Source of the DNA: Paenibacillus pabuli
GTDB lineage: Bacteria > Bacillota > Bacilli > Paenibacillales > Paenibacillaceae
Length of the DNA stretch: 64,000 nt
NCBI RefSeq assembly: GCF_039831995.1
Contig: NZ_JBDOIO010000005.1
Span: 1,054,001-1,118,000, forward strand
Direction of reading: 5' to 3'
Shown here: positions 1-9,045 of the stretch, one piece after another
How the letters are laid out: each line of letters opens with the position of its first letter
Numbering within the stretch: position 1 is the stretch's first letter
Program-made: the position numbers and the translations under genes
The notes under the pieces: generated by a model
The model's database searches: none
Seen by the model: only the letters and a program-made list of their open reading frames with translations
What the model was told of the DNA's origin: nothing

Positions 1-786
1 GTGCTGTGTGAAAAGCCGCTCTGCCAAACCGTAGAGGATGCACTCGAAGTGGAGAAAGCCGTTCATCGCAGCGGCAAGCTGCTGCAGGTCGGTTTTGTAC
101 GCCGCTATAGTGACAATGCGCAGATTCTGAAGAAGTTCATTGATGCGGGTGAGCTTGGCGAGATTTATTATGCCAAAGCATCTAGCTTGCGTCGCCTCGG
201 AAACCCGGGCGGCTGGTTCTCGGATATCAACCGTTCCGGCGGCGGTCCACTGATTGATATTGGTGTACATGTCATCGATATTTGCTGGTATCTGATGGGC
301 AGACCAAAGGTGAAATCCGTTTCTGCCAACGTGTCCAATCGACTTGGCAATCGTGCCCATATCAAAAATCTGTCATTTTACAAGGCCGCAGACTATGACG
401 CTGAACAGAACACCGTCGAGGATATGGCGAATGCCCTGATTCGTTTCGAGAATGGTGCAAGCCTGCTTGTGGACGTCAGCTTCACGCTTCATGCGAAAGC
501 AGATGAAACCTCGGTCAAACTATATGGTGATAAGGGCGGCGCCGAACTGGAGCCGGAAATCTCGATCATTGGCGAGAAGTTCAACACCATTTTGAACATG
601 ACCCCGCAGGTGGATTTCAAATCATTCGATTTTATGGGCTCGTTCCGCAATGAAATCAACCATTTTATCGACAGTACACAGGGCCGCAAGGAAACACTTA
701 GTCCGGTAGAGGATGGCGTCGAAGTAATGAAAATGCTCTGCGCCATCTACGAGTCAGCACGCGAGGGCCGCGAAATTTCACTGTGA
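1..786 (+). CDS. Gfo/Idh/MocA family NAD(P)-dependent oxidoreductase, 5'-truncated
   Basis: This is the C-terminal part of a sugar or inositol dehydrogenase-like protein that oxidises or reduces a hydroxyl group of a cyclic polyol or sugar with NAD(P). The visible reading begins at once with the family's LCEKPL motif (the EKP lysine), which normally lies near residue 95. The N-terminal Rossmann GxGxxG part must therefore lie before base 1, and the GTG at base 1 is only the window edge. The GGPLIDIGVHVID segment carries the family's catalytic D-x3-H pair, followed by the C-terminal alpha/beta substrate domain. It lies just upstream of a fucosidase, which suits a role in processing released sugars; the substrate cannot be read from the sequence. 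Confidence 0.9.
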   Translation: MLCEKPLCQTVEDALEVEKAVHRSGKLLQVGFVRRYSDNAQILKKFIDAGELGEIYYAKASSLRRLGNPGGWFSDINRSGGGPLIDIGVHVIDICWYLMGRPKVKSVSANVSNRLGNRAHIKNLSFYKAADYDAEQNTVEDMANALIRFENGASLLVDVSFTLHAKADETSVKLYGDKGGAELEPEISIIGEKFNTILNMTPQVDFKSFDFMGSFRNEINHFIDSTQGRKETLSPVEDGVEVMKMLCAIYESAREGREISL

Positions 787-796
787 AAATGGTTCC

Positions 797-1162
797 GTGA
801 TCAGAAGAAGATATCACACTCAAAGTAGTCAGTGTTCACCATGTCCTCACTTGTAAAATTAAACATTTACGCCAAAGCGGGGAGGGTAGAACCAATCTGA
901 AGAGGCACAGTAAAAAACCTTTCTAAAAAGAAGGCTGCTTCGTAACTGTAATCCGAAGATGATACCGCACTCGAAGTGACGAGACTTACTATGCCTTTAT
1001 TTGTTGAACTGAACGTTTAAGCCAAAACGGAGAGTGCAGAACCAATCTGAAGAAGCGCAGCGTGCGCCTTTATCCCCGGATTTTTATCGATTATAGAGTG
1101 AATTCAAAAAAATCCGGGGATAACAGCGATCGGAAGATGGTTCTGCAATCGGAGTGCCAGGG
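797..1162. repeat. Tandem cluster of a ~150-bp palindromic intergenic repeat (about 2.5 copies)
   Basis: Two head-to-tail copies begin at about 861 and 1011. The shared GCCAAA word recurs at 871 and 1021, exactly 150 bases apart. A 3'-half remnant precedes them at 797-860. The conserved left block contains AGAACCAATCTGAAGA and the right block contains TCGGAAGATGGTTCTGC or variants. The copy at 1011-1162 folds into a long hairpin: outer arms 1035-1044 and 1138-1147, and a perfect 16-bp inner stem 1070-1085 with 1108-1123. A further copy lies at about 24089-24262. The block fills the gap between the oxidoreductase and the fucosidase and contains no credible gene. Confidence 0.8.
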
Positions 1163-1211
1163 ATTAACCTGTGTAGTTTATCTTATATCTAATCCGAAGG
1201 AGATGAACGGG

Positions 1212-2624
1212 ATGAGCGAAACCAAAGACGTGGTGCTGGAACAGGAAGAACAGGTCGTTGAAGCCGGGGTACACAATTTTAGCAAAGAGGAAGAATGGGT
1301 CAAACCGGAAGATCCGCTGCTCCTTGAGCGGCTGGAGTGGTTCAAGGACCAGAAGCTGGGGCTGATGATGCACTGGGGTCCCTATTCCCAGCTTGGACTT
1401 GTGGAGTCCTGGGCACTGAGCGATGAGGATGGCGATTGGTCGCGCGATGACATCGACTGGACAGATGACATGGAGGATTTCAAGCGGGAATATTTCGATC
1501 TGAACAAAACCTTTAACCCGATTCGCTTTCAACCTGAAGAATGGGCACAGATGGCAGCAGACAATGGCTTCAAATATTTCCTGTTCACCACCAAGCACCA
1601 CGACGGTTTCTGCATGTGGGATACCCATACAACCGATTATCGGATCACGGGCAAGGATACCCCGTTTCATACCCATAAATATGCGGACATTTGCAGAGTA
1701 CTGTTTGACGCTTTTCGGGCCAAAGGGCTTGGCATCTCGGCGTATTTCTCCAAAGCGGACTGGCATACCCCGTATTACTGGGCGCCGGGCATGGAGCGTG
1801 GACGTCATATGTGGCGCGGGCCATCGTATGATCCCCACAAGTATCCGTGGCTGTGGGAGAAGTTTGTGGAGTTCACACATGAGCAGATCATGGAGCTGCT
1901 GACGAATTACGGCCGGATCGAATGTCTGTGGCTGGATGCCGGTTGGGTACGTGAGGGTCGCCACGGCCAGGATATCCGGCTGGGAGAAGTTGTGGAGAGG
2001 GCACGTCAGACAACTCAGCCATGGCTTCTGTCAGCAGACCGCACCGTAGGTGGGCCATACGAGAATATTGTTACCCCAGAGCAGACCATCCCGGAACATC
2101 CGATGAATATCCCTTGGGAGAGCTGCATTACGGTGGGCAATTCCTTTGCCTTCGCATTCGATGACCAGTATAAATCGGGGAGACAGCTGGCACATATTTT
2201 GCTGGAAGTGGTGTCCAAGGGTGGCAACCTGGCGCTGAATGTTGGACCGCAGCCGGATGGTCGTCTTCCAAAAGGTGCAGTGAGAGGCATCAAGGCACTT
2301 GGTGAATGGCTCGCGATTCACGGAGAAGGCATCTATGGAACCCGGATCTGCGGACCTTACTTTACGAAGGATTGGGCCTTTACGCAGAAGGAAGATATCA
2401 ACACCGTGTACGCCTTCCGTTTATACAGAAACGAGAATGAAGTAGTAGAATCACAAGTCATCATCCCTTATTTGGAAAAGGTAGAGCGAGTCGAACTTGT
2501 TGGTACCAATGACGTAATTTCGTATCAGCAGACAGAGAGTGGACTTGTTGTCGATCTGCCACCATCTGCTGTTTCTGGAGCAGCACCGATCACGCATACG
2601 TTCAAATTGTTAACAAGTGGGTAG
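1212..2624 (+). CDS. Alpha-L-fucosidase, GH29 family, cytoplasmic
   Basis: This retaining glycosidase should release alpha-linked L-fucose from imported oligosaccharides. GH29 features seen are the HWGPYS segment (His54), the KHHDGF block (residues 128-133) and the WLDAGW motif, whose Asp242 fits the catalytic nucleophile. The catalytic TIM barrel is followed by a short C-terminal beta domain; 470 residues is normal for the family. The open frame extends upstream to 1062, but that stretch lies inside the repeat. The ATG at 1212 has AAGGAG nine bases before it (1197-1202), whereas the ATG at 1203 touches the Shine-Dalgarno sequence. No signal peptide is visible, so it should act inside the cell. 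It is followed by a terminator, so it is probably its own unit or the end of the oxidoreductase unit. Confidence 0.92.
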   Translation: MSETKDVVLEQEEQVVEAGVHNFSKEEEWVKPEDPLLLERLEWFKDQKLGLMMHWGPYSQLGLVESWALSDEDGDWSRDDIDWTDDMEDFKREYFDLNKTFNPIRFQPEEWAQMAADNGFKYFLFTTKHHDGFCMWDTHTTDYRITGKDTPFHTHKYADICRVLFDAFRAKGLGISAYFSKADWHTPYYWAPGMERGRHMWRGPSYDPHKYPWLWEKFVEFTHEQIMELLTNYGRIECLWLDAGWVREGRHGQDIRLGEVVERARQTTQPWLLSADRTVGGPYENIVTPEQTIPEHPMNIPWESCITVGNSFAFAFDDQYKSGRQLAHILLEVVSKGGNLALNVGPQPDGRLPKGAVRGIKALGEWLAIHGEGIYGTRICGPYFTKDWAFTQKEDINTVYAFRLYRNENEVVESQVIIPYLEKVERVELVGTNDVISYQQTESGLVVDLPPSAVSGAAPITHTFKLLTSG

Positions 2625-2637
2625 ATGGCATGTGAAT

Positions 2638-2671
2638 TCCGGGGGAGCAATCAGGGCCTCCGGGATTTTTG
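2638..2671 (+). terminator. Rho-independent terminator after the fucosidase
   Basis: A stem of CCGGGGG (2639-2645) with CCTCCGG (2657-2663), including one G-U pair, is followed directly by a run of T. Confidence 0.8.
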
Positions 2672-2770
2672 TATTCAAACATATGGAGGTGAATTCCGCA
2701 TAATAAAGGCGCATAAATGCTTGTGCCGCAAGGGTTTATAGAATATGGAGAGGTGGGAGAAAATTACGAA

Positions 2771-2800
2771 TTGATCAAAAAACACGGTTCCATGTACTAT
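2771..2800 (+). promoter_or_regulatory. Possible sigma-A promoter of the LplB-type transporter operon
   Basis: TTGATC (2771-2776), an 18-base spacer and TACTAT (2795-2800) lie about 135 bases before the permease. A loosely cre-like AAGCGCT core follows at 2811. The remaining gap 2672-2936 shows nothing else supported. Confidence 0.45.
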
Positions 2801-2936
2801 CGAATTAAGAAAGCGCTACCTGATACTATTGCTAACACAGTATGCGCCACAACATCAATATGAGCGAAAAAGAGGATGTTTTAGAGAAGTGAATGTAATG
2901 TATTATTACACTTGAGGTGTAGAAGGAGTGACGCAA

Positions 2937-3914
2937 ATGAGTCGAGCTACGGAAAGCATACCCGCCAGCCTGGAACTCCAGCAAAGGAACCATGTGGAGC
3001 CCAAAAGGCAGCATCCATTCATCAAAAGCCTCAAGAAGCATTGGGAGCTCTATCTGCTCGTTCTGCCTCCCGTGTTGTATCTGTTGATCTTCAAGTACAT
3101 CCCTATGGTAGGGGTCCAGATTGCCTTTAAGGATTTTAGTGTAGTCAAAGGAATCTGGGGAAGTCCGTGGGTCGGATTCAAACACTTCGAGGCATTCTTC
3201 GAATCCCCGAACTTCTGGCTCCTGATCAAAAACACGATTGGCATCAGCTTTTACTCCCTGATTGCCGGGTTCCCCATTCCGATCCTGCTTGCGCTGGCGC
3301 TGAATGAGATCCGGACAGGTTACTTTAAGAAGACCGTCCAGATGGTCACCTATGCTCCGCATTTTATCTCCACGGTCGTGATGGTATCCATTATTATTCT
3401 GATGCTGTCCCCGCATGTGGGCGTAGTAGACAAGCTGTTCACACTGCTCGGCTTCCCGATGACCAACTTCATGGGCATCCCGGAATACTTCAAATCGATC
3501 TATGTCTGGTCTGGTGTATGGCAGGGCATGGGATATTCATCGATCATATACATCGCTGCCCTTGCTGGTGTTGATCCATCACTGTATGAAGCAGCAAAGA
3601 TGGACGGCGCTTCAAGACTTCGGAAAATTTGGCATATTGACCTTCCGACGCTCGTTCCAGTCACCGTTATCATGCTGATTCTGAGTTTGGGCAGCATTAT
3701 GGGCGTTGGCTTCGAAAAAATATATCTGATGCAGAATCCGCTCAACACAAGCGCTTCGGAGGTCATCTCCACGTATGTGTACAAGGTAGGTCTGATCGGT
3801 GCGAATTTCAGCTTCTCCTCGGCAGTAGGATTGTTCAACTCCATTATCAACCTGATCCTGCTGATCATCGTCAACGGCATTTCCCGCAAAGTATCCCAGA
3901 ACAGCTTGTGGTAA
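2937..3914 (+). CDS. Carbohydrate ABC transporter permease, LplB-like
   Basis: First inner-membrane permease of a CUT1-type sugar importer. It has a hydrophilic N-terminus of about 30 residues and then six predicted membrane segments. The EAA loop (EAAKMDGASRLRKIW, near residue 220) is where the shared ATPase docks. The ATG at 2937 is preferred: AAGGAG (2923-2928) lies eight bases upstream, while the GTG at 2928 overlaps that site. The next permease begins 15 bases after its stop, and the solute-binding protein follows. No ATPase gene is nearby, as is usual for this transporter class, which shares an MsmX-type ATPase encoded elsewhere. The neighbouring hydrolases suggest an oligosaccharide ligand. 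Confidence 0.92.
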   Translation: MSRATESIPASLELQQRNHVEPKRQHPFIKSLKKHWELYLLVLPPVLYLLIFKYIPMVGVQIAFKDFSVVKGIWGSPWVGFKHFEAFFESPNFWLLIKNTIGISFYSLIAGFPIPILLALALNEIRTGYFKKTVQMVTYAPHFISTVVMVSIIILMLSPHVGVVDKLFTLLGFPMTNFMGIPEYFKSIYVWSGVWQGMGYSSIIYIAALAGVDPSLYEAAKMDGASRLRKIWHIDLPTLVPVTVIMLILSLGSIMGVGFEKIYLMQNPLNTSASEVISTYVYKVGLIGANFSFSSAVGLFNSIINLILLIIVNGISRKVSQNSLW

Positions 3915-3929
3915 AGGAGGAGCTCATCC

Positions 3930-4838
3930 ATGTTCAACCTGTTTAATCGTAACCGGATCAAGGATCCACTCGGTGACCGCATCTTCATGACACTCAACTA
4001 TATCTTTCTTTTCGCCATACTGTTAACGGTGTTTTACCCCCTTTTGTATATCATCAGCTCTTCATTCAGCTCTTCCCGAGCCGTTACATCCGGTCAGGTG
4101 TGGCTGTTCCCGGTGGACTTTAACATCAAGGCATACATTTCCATTTTTAAAAGCCAACAGCTTATGCTCGGTTTCTACAACACGATCATCTATACCGTGG
4201 TCGGCACATTCATTAACGTGGCACTGACCGTCATGCTGGCTTATCCTTTGTCACGCAAGTCGTTCTATGGACGAGGAGTCATTATCATTTTCATGATGAT
4301 TACGATGTTCTTCGATGGCGGTCTGATTCCAACCTACCTCCTGATGAAGGATCTGCATCTGCTGGATACACGCTGGGCGATGTGGCTGCCAGGGGCGCTC
4401 GCGGTGTTCCAGGTTATCGTGGCGAGAACGTTCTTCCAGTCTTCCATCCCAGAGGAGCTGGGAGAGGCCGCGGAAATGGATGGATGCCGGGATATCCGAT
4501 ATTTGATCAGCGTTGTTCTTCCATTGTCGAAGCCCATACTGGCAGTCATGACACTCATGTATGCCGTAGGGCACTGGAATGCCTACTTTGATGCCCTGAT
4601 CTATCTGCGTTCCGAAAAGTTGTTCCCGCTGCAATACGTACTGCGCAACCTGCTCATCCTGAATGCGGCTGATCCGGCGATGCTCGCCAACACCAGTCAA
4701 CAGATGCGGGATCAGGGCTTCGAGCAGGTATTGAAATATGCACTAATCGTTGTCGCGAGTATTCCAATTTTAATCATGTATCCGTTTGTACAAAAGCATT
4801 TTGTCAAAGGGGTCATGGTTGGTTCCCTCAAGGGATAA
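3930..4838 (+). CDS. Carbohydrate ABC transporter permease, LplC-like
   Basis: Second permease of the same importer, 302 residues, with six predicted membrane helices and the EAA loop (EAAEMDGCRDIRYLI, about residues 185-200). It ends in the GSLKG tail common to this permease class. AAAGGAGG precedes the ATG by a normal distance. It forms a heterodimer with the preceding protein, inferred from family and gene order. The SBP gene follows after about 130 bases. Confidence 0.93.
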   Translation: MFNLFNRNRIKDPLGDRIFMTLNYIFLFAILLTVFYPLLYIISSSFSSSRAVTSGQVWLFPVDFNIKAYISIFKSQQLMLGFYNTIIYTVVGTFINVALTVMLAYPLSRKSFYGRGVIIIFMMITMFFDGGLIPTYLLMKDLHLLDTRWAMWLPGALAVFQVIVARTFFQSSIPEELGEAAEMDGCRDIRYLISVVLPLSKPILAVMTLMYAVGHWNAYFDALIYLRSEKLFPLQYVLRNLLILNAADPAMLANTSQQMRDQGFEQVLKYALIVVASIPILIMYPFVQKHFVKGVMVGSLKG

Positions 4839-4967
4839 TTCACAGAAATGTTGCCCGGCTGGCCTCTTGAAAGGAGGTGGAAGGAACACGCCGGCTTCCG
4901 GGATCGGTTTTAAACGAGTTGCAGTAAACGAGTGGTATGCCGTTTTGAACAAAAAGGAGGAGTCAGA

Positions 4968-6605
4968 TTGAGAAAATCTTGGATTTCGATGTTGTTTCTG
5001 GTCTTTGCTTCGATGGCTTTGTTGTCCGCATGCGGTTCATCCGAAGAATCGGGTGCAGGTAGCGACGGTAGCGGCGAGAGCGGTGGCCCTGTAACAATGA
5101 CTTTCTTTGCCCCGCAAGGCAAAGCGTCCATGGAAGAGAATGAGTTCACCCAATTTATCGAAGACAAGTTCGACGTTACCCTGAAATGGGATCTGGCCCC
5201 GACAGACGCATTGCAGGACCGCAGACAATTGCTGCTCGCCAGTGGTGATTATCCCGAAGTGTTCCTTCACGGCAAGTTCACCACCTCAGATCTTCAGAAC
5301 TATGGAAAACAAGGCGTGTTCCTTCCGCTGCAGGATCTGATTAAGGAATATGGCCCGAATCTGACCAAGATCATGGAAGAGAAACCATATTTCAAAGAAG
5401 CGATTACAGCTCCGGACGGCAACATCTATGCCCTGCCAATCTTCAACGAATGTTACCACTGTACGTATGCCCAGAAGTACTGGATCAACACGGAATGGCT
5501 CGATAATCTGGGCCTGAAAATGCCAACAACGACGGATGAACTCTACACGGTGCTGAAGGCGTTCAAAGAGCAGGACCCCAACGGCAACGGCAAGGCCGAT
5601 GAGATTCCACTCACTGGCGCACCGAACAAGTACGTATGGAACGGCAACATTGATGCCTACCTGATGAACAGCTTTATTTACAACGATAACGACAAGTACC
5701 TGATTGTGAATGATGGCAAGGTTGATTTTGCGGCAAACAAGGAAGAGTGGAAAAAGGGACTGGAGTACATGCACAAGCTGTACGCGGAAGGTCTGATTGA
5801 TCCGGCTTCCTTTACGCAAAACGACCAAGCCATTGGACAGCTGGGCAATAAGGAAGGCGACGAAGTGGTCGGCTCCATTACGACGGCGCTAGTTAGCTAT
5901 CTCGTGAACACTTATGACAAAGATATTACACGTCACCAGCATTGGGAGATCGTTCCCCCATTGAAAGGACCGGATGGCGTACAGACGACAGGTGCTACAC
6001 AGAGCGTAGGCGAGTTTGAGTTTGCCATCACCAATAAGGCAACAGAAGCCCAGCAGATTGCGGCTATCAAAATTGTGGATTACATGTTCAGTGAAGAAGG
6101 TGCGCTGTACGCAGAGTATGGTCCGACGGAAGGCAAGGGATGGAAGAAGGCTGATGCAGATGAGAAAAACATTAATGGTGAGCCTGCCAAATACAGCTAC
6201 TACAACCTGCCTGAACGGGACCCGAACGTCGTCGTTAACGAAAGCTGGTCGCAGATCGGAGCACATGACTTGTCCAACACGTTCCGCAACCTGTTTGCCG
6301 AAGGTCAAAATCCATTAGAGGCAGAAGGCTACGGTACCCGTCTGGCTCAAGCGACCAATGTGTATGAACCATATGCACCAAAAGAAGTATACCCGGCGAA
6401 CGTATTTATTCGTCCGGAGGATACCGAATCGGCTGCACAGCTCACCACCGCAATCAAGGATTACGTGCAGACCAATATGGCGCAGTTCATTATCGGCAGC
6501 AAAAGCATCGATAAGGAATGGGATTCATATGTCAAAGGCTTCGATGGACTGGGACTCAGCAATTACCTTGAGATCTACCAGCGTGCAATTGAGAAGGATC
6601 AATAA
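4968..6605 (+). CDS. Extracellular sugar-binding lipoprotein (LplA-like)
   Basis: Solute receptor of the importer, anchored to the outer face of the membrane by a lipid. The start is TTG at 4968: AAGGAGG (4954-4960) lies seven bases before it, and reading from here gives a short basic N-terminus, a hydrophobic core and the lipobox LLSAC with Cys22 as the lipid site. A Gly/Ser-rich linker follows, then a two-lobe binding fold of about 500 residues, a normal size for the LplA subfamily. It is probably co-transcribed with the two permeases. A hairpin follows the stop. The ligand is not evident from sequence. Confidence 0.92.
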   Translation: MRKSWISMLFLVFASMALLSACGSSEESGAGSDGSGESGGPVTMTFFAPQGKASMEENEFTQFIEDKFDVTLKWDLAPTDALQDRRQLLLASGDYPEVFLHGKFTTSDLQNYGKQGVFLPLQDLIKEYGPNLTKIMEEKPYFKEAITAPDGNIYALPIFNECYHCTYAQKYWINTEWLDNLGLKMPTTTDELYTVLKAFKEQDPNGNGKADEIPLTGAPNKYVWNGNIDAYLMNSFIYNDNDKYLIVNDGKVDFAANKEEWKKGLEYMHKLYAEGLIDPASFTQNDQAIGQLGNKEGDEVVGSITTALVSYLVNTYDKDITRHQHWEIVPPLKGPDGVQTTGATQSVGEFEFAITNKATEAQQIAAIKIVDYMFSEEGALYAEYGPTEGKGWKKADADEKNINGEPAKYSYYNLPERDPNVVVNESWSQIGAHDLSNTFRNLFAEGQNPLEAEGYGTRLAQATNVYEPYAPKEVYPANVFIRPEDTESAAQLTTAIKDYVQTNMAQFIIGSKSIDKEWDSYVKGFDGLGLSNYLEIYQRAIEKDQ

Positions 6606-6626
6606 TAGTTGAGGAATTCAAGATCG

Positions 6627-6666
6627 AGACTGTCCCCAAGTCACTCGTGACCGGGACAGTCTTATC
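6627..6666 (+). terminator. Hairpin terminator after the binding-protein gene
   Basis: AGACTGTCCC (6627-6636) pairs perfectly with GGGACAGTCT (6653-6662). The following T-tract is weak (TATCCTTT). Confidence 0.65.
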
Positions 6667-6668
6667 CT

Positions 6669-6696
6669 TTGACAACCCCACTTCCTCCGATATAAT
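6669..6696 (+). promoter_or_regulatory. Consensus sigma-A promoter for the membrane AraC regulator
   Basis: TTGACA (6669-6674), a 16-base spacer and TATAAT (6691-6696): both hexamers match the consensus exactly. It starts directly after the preceding terminator and about 80 bases before the regulator's start codon. Confidence 0.8.
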
Positions 6697-6776
6697 ACGG
6701 ATTATTTATAGGTAGTTAACGACCAGAGCGAGTGGTTGTCGTCACATGTATAAACAGTGGTGGGGGGACCTTGGGG

Positions 6777-8990
6777 ATGAACAACAATTGGTTTAGACGT
6801 TTGCTGCTTTCGTATCTGCCTGTGTTCTTTATTGTGACTACGATTCTATTTATTATCTTCTTCCAGATTTTCAATGAACAGAACCGCAAGGAAGCGCTAA
6901 AGGCCAATGAATTTCTGGCTTCACAAGTGACGCAGTATTTGGATAATTCCCTGCGCTCGATCGATTTCAAGGTGCTGCGCGAGATTTTGACCAATCCGAA
7001 TCTGAAAAATTATTACGCGGTAACCGGAAGTGATGATGTCTATGCCGGCATTCAGGCAGTTCAGGTTATCGACGAATTGAAAATAGAATATCCGCTGATC
7101 GACTCTATTTATATGGTCCGTTACAGGGATGACAAGGTATTCAGCAATGGCAAGCCCGTGCCCATCGAGGAGTTCCCGGATGCGGCATTTATAGAAGACA
7201 GCCGGGCTGCAGAAACGCAGAAATGGGTCGGCGGAAGAACCTTCAGGGCCTTTCCCACAGAGGAAGGGAAACAGGTCATTACACTGATCCGCGGAGTCGG
7301 CAATGGGAGTGGCCTGATTGTGGTGAATGTTGATCTGCAGACGCTGCAGAAGTCCATTATGCAGATGTATGATCCGGAGTTCACCTTCGTCAACATATTC
7401 AACCGGTCGGGCGGCAATCTGTGGGACAGCGGTGTGACAGAGGAGCATGCAGCCAAAGCCTCTTCCGGCGAAGTTTTCTCTGAGTTTACTTCAAGCTATA
7501 GCGGTTGGAAGGTACAAACGGGACTGAACAACGGCAAAGTCATCAAATTTGCCCTGAAATTCTACAATATTTGGTTTGTGTTTGCCGTGGCTGTTGTTCT
7601 GATTGGTGTGGTGTGGGTGATCTATGTAACTCGCAGGAATTACAAGCCGATTCAGCAGATCGTCACGTTAATTGAGACGGTTGCTTCACAGAAACAGCCA
7701 GGCATGGGCCATTCCAAGGAGAACGAATTCCGATTTATCCAGGCCACGCTGGAACAAATGATTGACCAGACGAAGCAGTATCAGGAGGAGTATGAAGAGA
7801 ATCTGATCTTGAAGAAGAAATACTTCTTTCAAGAACTGCTGGAGGGAACGAAGGAGTTTACCGCCGATGAACTCTCTGCTGAGATGAACAGGTTTAGCCT
7901 GCCGCAATTGGATGACAGATGGACCGTAATGGTCGTTGAGATCGACCGCTATTCCCGCTTTATTGAAGAATATCACGTGCAGGACCAGTCCCTTCTGAAA
8001 TTTGTATTGTCCAGCATTCTGCAGGAGAGCGCCCGCAAGGAAGATACGGAGGTATGGGCGGAGTGGATCTCGGACCATCGCCTGTATGCCATCTTATGGT
8101 TGCCGGACACACCGCAGCCGGAAGAGAGTGAACGCAGGCTGTTGGAAGGCTATCTGGACCAGGTCGAGCAGTATCTGAACTTTACGGTAACCATTGGAAT
8201 TGGGCGGGTGGCTGTCGATCTGCGCGGCCTCAGAGCTTCTTTCAAGGAAGCTGTCCATGCGCTCGATTACAAAGCGGTGCTGGGTGTGAACCGAATTATT
8301 CCGTATGGTGATGTACCAGGCTCAACCAATGATGTGTATGAGTTCTTGAAGACTATATCGCTGTTGGTGCAGGCCATGCGGCTGTCTGATGACGATTGGG
8401 ATAAGCATTTTGACAAACTGTTTAAGCAGATTCATGCCTCGATGCTATCCCGTCAGGAAATTATGAACACGATCCAGCTGCTGTTCCAGCATGTGAACCG
8501 GGAATTCGCAGAGCTGCCGCGTGAGTATCACGAGCTGTGGGCAGAGGTCATGGGTCATCTGCTTCGGAATGTGGAGGATTGGGAAACGGCCGAAGATCTG
8601 CAGGAATTGTGCAAGGATGGCTTCCAAAAACTTGCCGGACAGATGCAGGCGCTCCGTTGTTCCAAAAAACATCGGACGCATATTCTGGAGATTCGCAAGT
8701 ATATCGAAGAGAACTATAACAATCCTGATCTATCTTTGAATTATTTGAGTGACCTGTTCGATATTAATCCGAAATATTTAAGCAAGCTTTTCAAGGATGA
8801 GATTGGTGAGAAATTTGTGGATTTGCTGATCAGTCAGCGGATTGAGAAGGCCAAACAGTTGATGCAGGAGACGGATAAGGCCATTCAGGAGATCAGTGAG
8901 GAAGTCGGATACACGAATTACAACTCATTCAACCGGGCCTTCAAAAATGTGGTAGGGGTCGCACCGAGCGATTACCGAAAAGCCATTTGA
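6777..8990 (+). CDS. Membrane-anchored AraC-family transcriptional regulator with extracellular sensor
   Basis: A one-protein sensor-regulator of about 737 residues. A membrane helix (about 8-30) leads into an extracellular domain of about 240 residues, probably of the Cache type. A second helix (about 268-290) ends in a short HAMP-like linker, then a long cytoplasmic middle region. The C-terminal 100 residues are an AraC double HTH (LSLNYLSDLFDINPKYLSKLF, then EISEEVGYTNYNSFNRAFK). The ATG at 6777 follows a run of G (6762-6767); an in-frame TTG at 6771 is an alternative. It lies between the transporter and the hydrolases and likely activates them when a sugar, or the loaded binding protein, is sensed outside; that is an inference from context. 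Confidence 0.88.
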   Translation: MNNNWFRRLLLSYLPVFFIVTTILFIIFFQIFNEQNRKEALKANEFLASQVTQYLDNSLRSIDFKVLREILTNPNLKNYYAVTGSDDVYAGIQAVQVIDELKIEYPLIDSIYMVRYRDDKVFSNGKPVPIEEFPDAAFIEDSRAAETQKWVGGRTFRAFPTEEGKQVITLIRGVGNGSGLIVVNVDLQTLQKSIMQMYDPEFTFVNIFNRSGGNLWDSGVTEEHAAKASSGEVFSEFTSSYSGWKVQTGLNNGKVIKFALKFYNIWFVFAVAVVLIGVVWVIYVTRRNYKPIQQIVTLIETVASQKQPGMGHSKENEFRFIQATLEQMIDQTKQYQEEYEENLILKKKYFFQELLEGTKEFTADELSAEMNRFSLPQLDDRWTVMVVEIDRYSRFIEEYHVQDQSLLKFVLSSILQESARKEDTEVWAEWISDHRLYAILWLPDTPQPEESERRLLEGYLDQVEQYLNFTVTIGIGRVAVDLRGLRASFKEAVHALDYKAVLGVNRIIPYGDVPGSTNDVYEFLKTISLLVQAMRLSDDDWDKHFDKLFKQIHASMLSRQEIMNTIQLLFQHVNREFAELPREYHELWAEVMGHLLRNVEDWETAEDLQELCKDGFQKLAGQMQALRCSKKHRTHILEIRKYIEENYNNPDLSLNYLSDLFDINPKYLSKLFKDEIGEKFVDLLISQRIEKAKQLMQETDKAIQEISEEVGYTNYNSFNRAFKNVVGVAPSDYRKAI

Positions 8991-9045
8991 TCGCAAGTGG
9001 AACACAAGCAGCAAGCCAAGCCAAATGCATAAGGAGAATGTGCAC

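Noticed and set aside
1164..1964. Minus-strand 266-codon frame opposite the fucosidase
   Set aside because: It lies wholly opposite a clear GH29 gene, and its translation shows no recognisable domain. It is a shadow of the coding strand's codon bias.
2811..2820. cre-like AAGCGCT core before the LplB-type operon
   Set aside because: It misses three defined positions of the cre consensus, so it is noted only as a weak similarity within the promoter entry.
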